Made by a program: the position numbers and the translations under genes
Shown: piece by piece, positions 8,350 to 16,495 of the stretch
Layout of the letters: the number at the start of each line of letters is the position of its first letter
Position numbering within the stretch: the first letter of the stretch is position 1
Source: Roseiarcus sp963726105
Lineage (GTDB): Bacteria > Pseudomonadota > Alphaproteobacteria > Rhizobiales > Beijerinckiaceae
Length of the DNA: 64,000 bases
Assembly: GCA_963726105.1 (NCBI GenBank)
Contig: CAVSBJ010000005.1
Span: forward strand, 62,001 to 126,000
Direction of reading: 5' to 3'
Notes under the pieces: generated by a model
The model's input: only the letters and a program-made list of their open reading frames with translations
Database searches by the model: none
Told to the model about the DNA's origin: nothing

Positions 8350-9397
8350 TAGAGCCTCGGACGGTCAGATTGAATCGTAGGGGATTCCCGCGGGGATGAG
8401 AATGTGATTCACTTCCGAGTGGAGGTGATTTGCGATGCCGAAGCCCTATTCGCTTGATCTTCGCGAGTGAGTTACGTCGGGGCTGGGCATTCGCGGCGTG
8501 CGGCGGCGGCCCATTTCAGGGTGTCGCCCTTGTTTGTCATTAATTTGATGACGGCTTTTCGCCAGCGCGGGGCGGTTACGCCCAAGGCGCTCGGCGGCTG
8601 GCGGCACAGCAAGCTCGACCCGCACCGCGTCTTCATCTTGCGCCGCGTGGCGGAGAAGGACGACATCAGCATGCCGGAACTGGCCGGCGAACTCCATGCC
8701 GCCAGCGGAGTGAAAGCCGACCCTGCCTCGCTGTCGCGCTGGCTGATCCGCAACGGCCTGAGCTTTAAAAAAAGCCTTCAGGCCAGCGAATGCGATCGGC
8801 CCGACGTGCGCCAGGCGCGCGAGGCGTGGAAGGCTGAACGACAGCCCAAGATGCAGACCGAGCCGCATAGGCTGGTGTTCATCGACGAAACAGGAACCAA
8901 CACAAAAATGAACCGGGCGCGCGGACGCTGCGAGAGGGGCGAGCGCCTTCGCTCCAAGGCCCCCTTCGGCCATTGGAAGACCCAGACTTTCGTCGCCGGA
9001 CTGCGCTGCGGCGCCCTAACTGCGCCATGGGTCATCGACGCGCCGATGGACCGCACGATCTTCGGCGCCTACGTGCGCACCCAGCTCGTCCCAACGCTGC
9101 AAGAAGGCGACATCGTCATCTTGGACAATCTGCCCGCCCACAAAAGCCCGGCCGCCGAGCAAGCCATCCGCGAGCGTGGCGCCTGGCTCATGTTTCCGCC
9201 CCCTACAGCCCCCGACCTCAATCCGATCGAAATGGCCTTCGCCAAACTCAAGGCGCATCTGCGCGCCATGGCCATGCGCACCATCGACGAACTCTGGAAC
9301 GCCATCGGCCAAATCTGCGATCTCTTCACCCCCAGAGGAATGCGCAAACTACTTCGAAGCCGCAGGATATGGATTCAAATGAGCGTCCGACGCTCTA
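8350..9397. mobile_element. IS630-family insertion sequence (about 1.05 kb)
   Basis: The element is bounded by TA dinucleotides at 8350-8351 and 9396-9397, the usual target duplication of IS630 elements. Just inside are imperfect terminal inverted repeats. The left end reads TAGAGCCTCGGACGGTCA then GATTGAATC; the right end, read inward on the minus strand, gives TAGAGCGTCGGACGCTCA then TTTGAATCC. It holds one transposase gene with disrupted frames. It landed immediately after the stop codon of the PEP-CTERM hydrolase gene and does not disrupt it. Confidence 0.85.
8435..9382 (+). pseudogene. IS630-family transposase, frameshifted
   Basis: Translation from the ATG at 8435 gives MPKPYSLDLRE and then a stop at 8468. 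The rest of the family sequence (VSYVGAGHSRRAAAAHF onward) continues in another frame from 8467, so a few bases appear lost. The DDE core is readable: FIDETGTNTKM (first D), VILDNLPAHKS (second D) and APDLNPIEMAFAKLK (E). Near 9333 a run of five C shifts the frame again; the expected end PEECANYFEAAGYGFK is in a different frame, stopping at 9382. C-tract differences are also seen around 9198-9215. Some IS630 members use programmed frameshifting, but the N-terminal break is not at an obvious slippery site, so decay or sequencing error is more likely. Confidence 0.82.
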
Positions 9398-9536
9398 ATA
9401 CCTTTGAACCGAGCTTATGACTCATTGATGGGGCTTGGATAGACGCGGGCCATTTTGGCGAAGGGCTCTTTCCGGGGCGAACATCCAATTGATGGACGCG
9501 CCGGAGTTGTTTCGCTGCTGTCGCCGGGCCGCGACC

Positions 9537-10556
9537 TTAGCCCGCCTTCTTCCGTGCGCCGGGCTTTTGCGCCGTCTGTTTCTGTGGCGCTTCCTTTGCG
9601 GCCGTCGCTGCTTCCTTCGCGGGCGCACCACCCGAAATAGGCAACAGCATCTCGCGCTGGTCCGGGCTGCCTTTCGCCGTCCGCTTGCCTCTGGCCACTG
9701 CGGCAGACTTCGCTGCGGCTGGCGAGGCCGTCGCCGGGGGCGGTTGTCTGGCGGCCATCTTCGGCGTTTCGTCCTTGGCCTTCTCGATGCTCTGCTTCAG
9801 CGCGGCCATCAAATCGGTGCCCGCGACAATTCTTGGCATTGGACGCTGCTTCGGGATCGGCATACCCGCCCTTTTCTCGTTCAGCATGGCGACGACCGCC
9901 TCCTCGTAGCGATCGTGGAACAGGGTCGGGTCGAACGTCGCCGCCTTGCTTTCGAGGATGTGCTCGGCGAGAGCGAGCATATCTTTGGGAATCTGGATGT
10001 CGCCGATGTCGCCGAAATAGATCGTCTCGTCTCGGACCTCATAAGGGTACCTGAGCGTGGCGCCCAGCAGACCTTTGCCCCGCGGCTGGAGCATGATCAC
10101 GCGCTCGCGCTTGGATAGGACCACACGCCCCAAGGCGACCATGCCCTTGCCGAGCATGGCGTCGCGGATGACGGCAAAGGCCTCCAACGCAACCTTGTTT
10201 TCCGGAACCAGATAGTAGGGGCTGTCGATATATCGTTCGTCGACCTCACTCTTCGGCACGAAGCTGTCTATGTCGATCGTATGACTGCTCTCGATCGCGA
10301 TGGCGTCGATTTCTTCGTCCTCGACCTGCAGGTAAACGCCTTTGTCGACTTCGTACCCGCGCCCTTTGTCGTCAGGATCGATCGGCTCGCCCGTCCCTTC
10401 GTCCACCAATTGCTGACGAAGGCGATTGCCCGTTTTCTTGTTGATTTGCCGGAAGGCGACACGCTCGCCCGATGACGTCGCAGTGTAAAGCGCGATAGGG
10501 CAGGAAACGAGGGAAAGCTTGAGATAACCCTTCCAGTAGGGGCGCGGCGGGGCCAT
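9537..10556 (-). CDS. ku: Ku-like DNA end-binding protein (non-homologous end joining)
   Basis: Bacterial Ku of 339 residues, expected to form a homodimeric ring that threads onto double-strand DNA ends and recruits ligase LigD. The N terminus (PYWKGYLKLSLVSCPIALY) and the core blocks YIDSPYYLVPENK, GMVALGRVVLSKRERVIML and DPTLFHDRYEEAVVAMLNEK are characteristic. The last 90 residues form a low-complexity Ala/Lys/Pro-rich tail, a common variable extension thought to aid DNA or LigD contact. No ligD lies in the window, so the partner must be elsewhere if the pathway is complete. It sits between the IS630 copy and an RNase T2 gene, with no sign of an operon. Confidence 0.94.
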   Translation of the reverse strand: MAPPRPYWKGYLKLSLVSCPIALYTATSSGERVAFRQINKKTGNRLRQQLVDEGTGEPIDPDDKGRGYEVDKGVYLQVEDEEIDAIAIESSHTIDIDSFVPKSEVDERYIDSPYYLVPENKVALEAFAVIRDAMLGKGMVALGRVVLSKRERVIMLQPRGKGLLGATLRYPYEVRDETIYFGDIGDIQIPKDMLALAEHILESKAATFDPTLFHDRYEEAVVAMLNEKRAGMPIPKQRPMPRIVAGTDLMAALKQSIEKAKDETPKMAARQPPPATASPAAAKSAAVARGKRTAKGSPDQREMLLPISGGAPAKEAATAAKEAPQKQTAQKPGARKKAG

Positions 10557-10790
10557 GGGAACTCCTACTCAACGCGTACAACCATCCCTATAACACGCCA
10601 GACGCCGTCCCGGCCACTTGGAAAGGATTCTTTAACCAATGTCCGCGCGGGCGGTCCGCGCCACCCTGTCTTGCCGAGCTGCCGCCCCTTACCCGCTATT
10701 TGGCGAGACGGTCCCTCGGGCTTGGGCGAAATGATGGATGGCGAGCCCGGATACGCGAAGGGCCCGCGCCGGCCCAACGCGTTCCCACGT

Positions 10791-11462
10791 TCAACGCACC
10801 GGGGCGACGACGATGGATGTGCGTTGGCAGGTGTGCCGCGCAACCTTGCGGCACACGGCGTAAGACGAGAGATCCTTCGCCAGGCAGAACCGTACGTCGA
10901 CCAGTTCGCCGTTGCTGCAGCTGATCGCCATGTTGTCGGGGCGCAGATTGGGGTTGGCGGTCATGAACGCTTGTTCGACCTCTTCAGGCGCCATGTGCAA
11001 CGGCTCACTCGTCGTCTGGAACATCTCCGGAATTTTGAGCCGTGCGCGCACGTTGCGCACAGTGGCGAAATAGTCATGGGCGCTTAGGCCCGTGCAAGTG
11101 CCATGCTTACGGTATTCGTAGGCTGCCAGGCGATCGTTGGGGTAGACGCCATGCTCATCGTCGAGATCGGCAGGGGTGGCGTCATGGCCCAAGCAAGACT
11201 CGGGGTTCGGACGATATGCATTATCCGGCCACAGGCCGTGGACGACGAAGCCATCCCTGGACCCTTCCGCACATTCTGGCGACGAGGTCTCTTTACCACC
11301 GAGATCGCAGAAGCCAGGCGCCCAGGACAACGCCATCACGTAATAATCGAACTGCGAAGTCGCGACCGGCGGAGAAGGCGCGGTCTGCGCCAGAGAGACA
11401 ACTGGCGCCGCGGTCGCGGCTAGCGCTGCGCTCAGGGCCAATTTGAGGGCCAGACGCGCCAT
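10791..11462 (-). CDS. Ribonuclease T2 family protein, exported
   Basis: A 223-residue protein with an N-terminal signal peptide (basic MARLALK, hydrophobic ALSAALAATAAPVV, cleavage near SLAQTA). Both active-site segments of the T2 family are intact: FVVHGLWPDN with the first catalytic His, and YEYRKHGTC with the Glu, Lys and second His. Several cysteines (FCDLGG, PECAEG, SCLGH, GTCTG, ISCSNG, RFCLAK) suggest disulfides in the periplasm. The family cleaves single-stranded RNA through 2',3'-cyclic phosphates; a periplasmic role could be RNA scavenging. The downstream gene on the same strand is Ku and the upstream one is a secreted unknown; spacing does not suggest tight coupling. Confidence 0.92.
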   Translation of the reverse strand: MARLALKLALSAALAATAAPVVSLAQTAPSPPVATSQFDYYVMALSWAPGFCDLGGKETSSPECAEGSRDGFVVHGLWPDNAYRPNPESCLGHDATPADLDDEHGVYPNDRLAAYEYRKHGTCTGLSAHDYFATVRNVRARLKIPEMFQTTSEPLHMAPEEVEQAFMTANPNLRPDNMAISCSNGELVDVRFCLAKDLSSYAVCRKVARHTCQRTSIVVAPVR

Positions 11463-11497
11463 CCCGACGTCTCCGCCTTCGGCCTATCCTATCGCGC

Positions 11498-12019
11498 TCA
11501 GTAGCCCGCTCTAAGACCGTATCCTGCGAGCCACTTCGCCTTGCCGATCTCGCGCTCTAGGATGGGCCGGATAACCTCGCAAGCGGGCGCATAGGCGAAA
11601 GTCGGGTCAATGCCGACGACGCACCATTCGACGCCCCAGGTATTTCCGATGATGCCCAGTTGCGTTCCTACGGAATAGACGACGGTCCGCTCCCTCTGAT
11701 CGGACATGGCGGCCCGAGCGACGCAATAGCGGCGCGGAATATAGGACAGGCCGTTCGATCGAAAACCGATTTCGCGCACGCGATCGAAACCGCCGATGGC
11801 GAGATTTGAGTTCCAAAATTCACGCTGTGTCCCGGCGAACCGACCGCTGATCGTCGACAGGACTCCGCTGTCCTCGCAGGCGGGCATGTCGGCGACAAAC
11901 GGCGCCCAGCGCGCCTCGGCCGGCGTGTCGTAAAGGTTGAGCTGAGCCGGGCCGCCGCCGGCGCGTGCGAACGGAACGAGGAGGAAAAAGGCCAAAAGAC
12001 CGAAGATCGTTCTCTTCAA
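11498..12019 (-). CDS. Exported protein of unknown function
   Basis: I do not recognise this family. I chose the TTG at 12019, giving MKRTIFGLLAFFLLVPFARA, a clear signal peptide with cleavage after ARA; a GGGGAG ribosome-binding site lies just upstream. The frame is open to 12217, but that extension runs through the putative terminator of the atp operon. The mature protein is about 150 residues with four or five cysteines (PACEDSG, RRYCVAR, VEWCVVG, PACEVI), consistent with disulfides in the periplasm. Repeated aromatic and Gly-rich segments hint at a beta fold. It follows the atp operon terminator and probably has its own promoter. Confidence 0.7.
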   Translation of the reverse strand: MKRTIFGLLAFFLLVPFARAGGGPAQLNLYDTPAEARWAPFVADMPACEDSGVLSTISGRFAGTQREFWNSNLAIGGFDRVREIGFRSNGLSYIPRRYCVARAAMSDQRERTVVYSVGTQLGIIGNTWGVEWCVVGIDPTFAYAPACEVIRPILEREIGKAKWLAGYGLRAGY

Positions 12020-12036
12020 CGCCGCTGCTCCCCTCG

Positions 12037-12066
12037 CAAATAAACCGCCCGGCGCGCGCCGGGCGG
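12037..12066 (-). terminator. Rho-independent terminator of the atp operon
   Basis: A perfect 22-bp palindrome at 12045-12066 (CCGCCCGGCGCGCGCCGGGC plus GG) is followed on the minus strand by TTTATTTG. This is a GC hairpin plus T-rich tail about 125 bp after the atpF stop and just before the start of the next minus-strand gene. Confidence 0.7.
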
Positions 12067-12191
12067 CCGCGCCACAATGGCGCTCGGCGCTGGCCAAATC
12101 AAGCCAAAGCGAAGGTCTGTGGCCGCGCCACCCGATCCCGTCCCCAGCGGGCTGCAGAACGAGTGGGACCCCCTGTCCCAATCCTAGCGCC

Positions 12192-12680
12192 TCAAGAGAG
12201 GCGGCGATTGATCTCACCGATTTCGCGCGCCACCAAATCAGTGCCGGCTGACCCCATCATCTGGTCGGTAAGCACGATTTCCGCCGCCTTGGCGGCATGC
12301 TCTGCCGCGGCGGCGCGAACCTCAGCCGAGGCCTGGGCCTCGGCGAGCTCGATCTTGGCTTCGGCCTGCCTGGTGCGCCTGGCGATGAATTCCTCCAACC
12401 GCTCGGCAGCCTCAACATTCAACTGCTCGGCTTGAGCGCGCGCCTCGGCCACAATGGCGGCGGCGTTCGCTTCCGCTTCAGCAGACTTTTTCTCGAAGCT
12501 CGCCAGGAGCGACATCGCCTCCTGGCGGAGCTTGGCGGCCTGCGCGAGTTCGGCCGCAATCGCTTCGCCGCGCGCATCGAGCGCCTTGAGCACTATCCGA
12601 TGGGCGCCGAAATAAATCAGGACGCCAATGAAGACGATGAAGCCGAGAAGGACGAAGAATTCCGCATCATAGTCCATCAT
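12192..12680 (-). CDS. atpF: ATP synthase F0 subunit b
   Basis: Peripheral-stalk subunit b of the F1F0 ATP synthase, 162 residues. One N-terminal membrane helix (FFVLLGFIVFIGVLIYFGA) is followed by a long charged Ala/Glu-rich coiled coil, as expected for the stator that links subunit a to delta and alpha. It overlaps the b' gene by 4 bp and is the last gene of atpI-B-E-b'-b. The presence of two different b-type genes is typical of alphaproteobacteria, phototrophs and chloroplasts, which build a b/b' heterodimer. It closely precedes the hairpin at 12045-12066. The F1 genes are not in the window; alphaproteobacteria commonly keep them in a separate operon. Confidence 0.93.
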   Translation of the reverse strand: MMDYDAEFFVLLGFIVFIGVLIYFGAHRIVLKALDARGEAIAAELAQAAKLRQEAMSLLASFEKKSAEAEANAAAIVAEARAQAEQLNVEAAERLEEFIARRTRQAEAKIELAEAQASAEVRAAAAEHAAKAAEIVLTDQMMGSAGTDLVAREIGEINRRLS

Positions 12681-13264
12681 GCGGCTCCGCTCAGCGACTT
12701 CACGGAACTGATGGCGGCCGCGATCGCCGAGGGATCAGCCGGGTGTCCTCCCAGGCGCTCGACGATCGCCCCCGCGGCGTCGCGGGCGACGTCCGCGACA
12801 ATCGCCATAGCGTCGGCGCGCGTCTTGGCGATCTCGCGCTCGGCGCCGCTAAGCTTGGCCGCAAGCTCATCCTCAAGCGCCTGCCGCTTGGCTTGGGCAT
12901 CAGCCGCGGCGGCGTCACGAGCAGCCTGGGCGAGGCTTTGCGCCTTCGCGCGCGCCTCGGCCAACGTCCTTTCATGCGCGGCCGCCGCCGCGTCGGCTTT
13001 CTGCTGCATCGCCGTCGCTTCGTCGAGGTCGCTTGCGATTCGGGCTTTGCGAGCCTCAATCACGGCTCCGAGTTGCGGCAAGCCGCGCTTGGACAAGTAC
13101 CAATAGAGGAAGCCAAAGGCGATCGCGAACCACACCAGTTGCGACGGAAACGTGCTGGCGTCGAAGGGCGGGAAGTTCGCATGAGCGCCGCCTTCCTGGC
13201 CGACCTGCGTCTGCATCGCGCCGGGGTCCGCCGCAGATCCCCCGCTCAAATCCTTGGTGGCCAC
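12677..13264 (-). CDS. atpG: ATP synthase F0 subunit b'
   Basis: Second stator subunit (b'), 195 residues. A 45-residue Gly/Ala-rich N-terminal extension precedes the single membrane helix (QLVWFAIAFGFLYWYLSKRG). The rest is an Ala/Glu/Lys-rich coiled coil. It is longer at the N terminus than atpF and starts 40 bp after the atpE stop. By analogy with other alphaproteobacteria it pairs with atpF in the peripheral stalk. The gene symbol is used variably: atpG, atpF2 or atpX in different annotations. Confidence 0.9.
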   Translation of the reverse strand: MATKDLSGGSAADPGAMQTQVGQEGGAHANFPPFDASTFPSQLVWFAIAFGFLYWYLSKRGLPQLGAVIEARKARIASDLDEATAMQQKADAAAAAHERTLAEARAKAQSLAQAARDAAAADAQAKRQALEDELAAKLSGAEREIAKTRADAMAIVADVARDAAGAIVERLGGHPADPSAIAAAISSVKSLSGAA

Positions 13265-13304
13265 GCCAAGCGCCCTCTCCTAAAGCGAGCCGAACTCTGG
13301 CTCG

Positions 13305-13544
13305 TTACACAGCGAACAGCAACAGGAACGCGATCAGCAGCGCGAAGATGCCGAGCGCCTCGGTCACCGCGAAGCCGAAAATGAGGCGGCCGAACTGGCC
13401 TTCAACCGCGGACGGATTGCGCAGCGCGCCGTTCAGGAACTGGCCGAACAGCGTGCCGACGCCAATGCCGGCGGCCCCTGTCCCAATCGCGGCGAGGCCC
13501 GCGCCGACATATTTGGCGGCGATGGCAAGCTCATGCGGTTCCAT
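13305..13544 (-). CDS. atpE: ATP synthase F0 subunit c
   Basis: The 79-residue proteolipid that forms the rotating c-ring. Two hydrophobic helices flank a polar loop (GALRNPSAVEGQFG). The first contains the glycine-rich repeat AAIGTGAAGIGVGTLFG used for tight helix packing. The second has the essential acidic residue in FAVTEALGIFALL, and no sodium-ring signature is apparent, so a proton ring is expected. It lies between atpB and b', in the usual order, and such genes are usually translated more strongly than their neighbours. Confidence 0.96.
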   Translation of the reverse strand: MEPHELAIAAKYVGAGLAAIGTGAAGIGVGTLFGQFLNGALRNPSAVEGQFGRLIFGFAVTEALGIFALLIAFLLLFAV

Positions 13545-13594
13545 GCGGTGCTCCTTGTTTCGCTGGCGAAGATTCGCGTTTCGGGTTGATGGGG

Positions 13595-14362
13595 TCAGTG
13601 ACCGGGGTGAAGCGCGTCGTTGAGATACATGCAGGTCAACATGGCGAACACATAGGCCTGCAGGAACACGACAAGCAGTTCGAGTGCGTCAAGTCCAATT
13701 GTCGCCAAGAAAGGCAGCACCGCCAGCGCCTTCACCGCCGCGCCGGCGCCAAGCAGCATGACCACGAAACCGCCGAAGACATTGAGCGTAATGTGGCCGG
13801 CGAGCATGTTGGCGAATAGGCGCACCGAGTGGCTGACCGGGCGCGACAAGAAGGAAATGACCTCAATCGCCACGACCAGCGGCAGTATGTAGATCGGCAC
13901 GCCGGGGGGGACGAACAGCTTGAAAAAGTGAACCCCGTGCTCCCTGACGCCGATGATGACGACGGTGAAAAACACGATAAGGGCAAGAGCGGCGGTGATG
14001 ACAATGTGGCTGGTCACCGCCATCGAGTAGGGGATGAAACCGATCAGATTGGCCAAGAGAACGAAAAAGAAGATGGAGAACACGAACGGGAAAAACCGCA
14101 TGCCAGCCTCGCCAGCGGCGGAGCGCACCATGCCGGCGACGAATTCGTAAGCCATTTCAGCCATCGCCTGCAGGCGTCCCGGCACTCCTGCGCCGCCTCG
14201 AGCGCCGATCGCGACCAGAAGGCAGGTGAGCGCGACTGCAAGCAACATGTAGAGACCGGAATTGGTCAGCGAGACGTCGTGGCCCTGGACCTGAATCGAC
14301 ACGACGGGGTGCAGGGCAAATTGATGGATCGGATCGATCGCCGGTCCCGACTCTGTCGCCAC
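13595..14362 (-). CDS. atpB: ATP synthase F0 subunit a
   Basis: Proton-channel subunit a, 255 residues, with five or six membrane helices. The essential arginine of the stator is in SVRLFANMLAGHITLNVFGG, and the GLIPYSMAVTSH-like segment (IGFIPYSMAVTSHIVIT) is the other well-conserved block. It begins DPIHQFALHPVVSIQVQGHD, typical of the alphaproteobacterial protein. It is 160 bp downstream of atpI and 50 bp upstream of atpE, consistent with one transcript. Confidence 0.96.
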   Translation of the reverse strand: MATESGPAIDPIHQFALHPVVSIQVQGHDVSLTNSGLYMLLAVALTCLLVAIGARGGAGVPGRLQAMAEMAYEFVAGMVRSAAGEAGMRFFPFVFSIFFFVLLANLIGFIPYSMAVTSHIVITAALALIVFFTVVIIGVREHGVHFFKLFVPPGVPIYILPLVVAIEVISFLSRPVSHSVRLFANMLAGHITLNVFGGFVVMLLGAGAAVKALAVLPFLATIGLDALELLVVFLQAYVFAMLTCMYLNDALHPGH

Positions 14363-14521
14363 GTCCTCAAGTCCTCGTCGTCGTCCGCCTCGGTGCGAGG
14401 CTCCAAACCGTCCCGCCAGCGGCTCCGCGCCCCCCCAACGAGGCGTCCCGTTCGGCGAGCGAAGCCGAGCGCCGCACGTCTTTATCCGGCGAGTTTGCGC
14501 GAGACAAGGGCGAATTGCGCT

Positions 14522-14881
14522 TCAAGGAGACCGTTTTGGTGAAGTCAGCCGGATCACGTTCCAGATTCCTGCAGCAACGCCGATCAGGAAAAATACGATC
14601 AGAAACGTAGGATTGGTGTGAAGCGCGCGGTCGAGAACCCAGCCGATCCCCAAACCGACGATCACAGCCGACACGAACTCGCTGCCGGCTCGCAAGCCGA
14701 GCGACATCGCGGAGCCGACCGCGCTCGATTTGGGCTCTGGCTTCTGGGCGGATACGGGGGGTGGAACGGCCCGACCCTTCAGTTCGTGCGACAGTCGATT
14801 GAGGCGCGCTCGCAGCGCGGCGGATTCGTCGCCGGGATTCGCGGGGTCCGAGCTCATGGGGTCAATCCTCCCTGGCGCCAA
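14522..14881 (-). CDS. atpI: AtpI-like ATP synthase assembly protein
   Basis: First gene of the F0 cluster, 119 residues. The N-terminal half is polar and the C-terminal half has two membrane helices, FVSAVIVGLGIGWVLDRAL and FLIVFFLIGVAAGIWNVIR, the pattern of AtpI/AtpQ proteins that help Mg2+ uptake or c-ring assembly. A second in-frame ATG gives MSSDPANPGDE at 14857 and may be the true start. The spacing of only about 80 bp to the glmM stop leaves little room for a promoter, so atp transcription may start in or before this gap. Confidence 0.85.
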   Translation of the reverse strand: MAPGRIDPMSSDPANPGDESAALRARLNRLSHELKGRAVPPPVSAQKPEPKSSAVGSAMSLGLRAGSEFVSAVIVGLGIGWVLDRALHTNPTFLIVFFLIGVAAGIWNVIRLTSPKRSP

Positions 14882-14959
14882 ACGCCGTAGCGCGCCGCCT
14901 CGTTTCAGCGCGCCCGCGTTTTCGGTATCGGCGACGACGACCCGGAGCCCGTCCGCTCT

Positions 14960-16300
14960 CTAGGCGGCGCCAGCGACCGCTTCGCAGACGTCGCTGACCA
15001 GAGCGTCGACCAGAGCCTGGTCGTCCGCCTCGCCCATCACCCGGATCACCGGCTCGGTGCCGGAGGGGCGGACGAGAAGCCGGCCACGTTCGCCCAAGCG
15101 AGCGGTCGCGTCGGCGATCGCCTTCGCCACCGCCGGATTCTCCAGCGGCCGGCCGCCCTTGAAGCGAACGTTGCGCAACACCTGCGGCACCGGCTCGAAC
15201 CGTCGGCAGACTTCGCTCGCCGGTCGGCCGAGCTTGCGCACGACCGCCAGCACCTGCATCGCCGCCACCAGGCCGTCGCCGGTGGTCGAATAATCGGACA
15301 GGATGATGTGGCCCGACTGCTCGCCGCCGACATTGAAGCCTTTTTCGCGCATCCGTTCGATCACGTAGCGATCGCCGACCGCGGTGCGCTCGAGCGTGAG
15401 CCCCAGGCTCATGAGATGGCGCTCGAGGCCCAGGTTCGACATCACCGTGGCGACCACGCCGGGCCTGGACAAGCGGCCCTCGTCGCGCCAGCTCTCGGCG
15501 ACGACCGCCATCACCTGATCGCCGTCGATCAGGCGCCCCTTCTCGTCGATCAGGATCATGCGGTCGGCGTCGCCGTCGAGAGCGATGCCGACATCCGCCC
15601 GCATCTCCCGGACCTTGCGCGCCAAAGCCTCGGGCGCGGTCGAGCCGACCTCGAAATTGATGTTGAGCCCGTTCGGTTCGACGCCGATCTTGATCACCTC
15701 GGCGCCGAGCTCCCACAACGCTTCGGGCGCGACCTTGTAAGCCGCGCCATTGGCGCAGTCGACCACCACCCGCAAGCCCTCGAGCGACACGTCGCGGGAC
15801 AGCGTTCGCTTGGCGTATTCGATGTAGCGGGCCTCGACGTCGTCGATGCGCTTGGCGCGGCCGAGGTCAGGGGAATTGGCGAGCTTCGGCGCGACGTCGC
15901 CATCCATCAAAGCCTCGATGCGCGCCTCGACCTCGTCGGACAATTTATAACCGTCCGGCCCGAACAGCTTGATGCCGTTGTCCTCGTAAGGATTGTGGGA
16001 AGCGGAGATCATCACCCCCAGGTCGCAGCGCATCGAGTGCGTCAGCATCGCCACCGCAGGCGTCGGAACCGGCCCCAGCAGCAGCACGTCAGCCCCGACC
16101 GAGGTGAAGCCCGCGACCAGCGCATACTCGATCATGTAGCTCGAAAGCCGCGTATCCTTGCCGATCACCACCCGATGGCGGTGGTCGCCCCGGCGAAACG
16201 CCAGCCCGGCCGCCTGGCCAACCTTCAGCGCCATATCCGCCGTGATCTGGCTGTTGGCCCGGCCCCGAATGCCGTCCGTGCCAAAATACCTGCGCGCCAT
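14960..16300 (-). CDS. glmM: Phosphoglucosamine mutase
   Basis: Interconverts glucosamine-6-phosphate and glucosamine-1-phosphate for peptidoglycan and lipopolysaccharide precursors. The 446-residue protein starts MARRYFGTDGIRGRAN, has the phosphoserine loop ISASHNPYEDNGIKLFG, the metal-binding DGDADRMILID, the sugar-recognition loop GGEQSGHII and the phosphate-binding RPSGTEPVIRVMGE. It is divergent from the phosphoglucomutase gene pgm, so two related hexosephosphate mutases sit back to back around a 195-bp A/T-rich intergenic region. No damage was seen. Confidence 0.97.
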   Translation of the reverse strand: MARRYFGTDGIRGRANSQITADMALKVGQAAGLAFRRGDHRHRVVIGKDTRLSSYMIEYALVAGFTSVGADVLLLGPVPTPAVAMLTHSMRCDLGVMISASHNPYEDNGIKLFGPDGYKLSDEVEARIEALMDGDVAPKLANSPDLGRAKRIDDVEARYIEYAKRTLSRDVSLEGLRVVVDCANGAAYKVAPEALWELGAEVIKIGVEPNGLNINFEVGSTAPEALARKVREMRADVGIALDGDADRMILIDEKGRLIDGDQVMAVVAESWRDEGRLSRPGVVATVMSNLGLERHLMSLGLTLERTAVGDRYVIERMREKGFNVGGEQSGHIILSDYSTTGDGLVAAMQVLAVVRKLGRPASEVCRRFEPVPQVLRNVRFKGGRPLENPAVAKAIADATARLGERGRLLVRPSGTEPVIRVMGEADDQALVDALVSDVCEAVAGAA

Positions 16301-16495
16301 CTTTTTAAGGCTCCCCGGGCGAGTTGCCGCTGTTCGAACGCTGCGCGGCCGTCCTATAGCATATGTGCAGGCAAAAGTTTCACAATTCGTTGCTAGACGT
16401 TAACCTTGCAAGGCGGCGTTGCCCATCCCGCGCCCGGCGCCTAGAGTGCCCAAGCTCGCCCAAAATTACCGCGGCCGCCCATTGGGAGAACGCCG

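Noticed and set aside
15308..16396. 362-codon plus-strand open frame
   Set aside because: It is antisense to glmM and has no family similarity that I can see.
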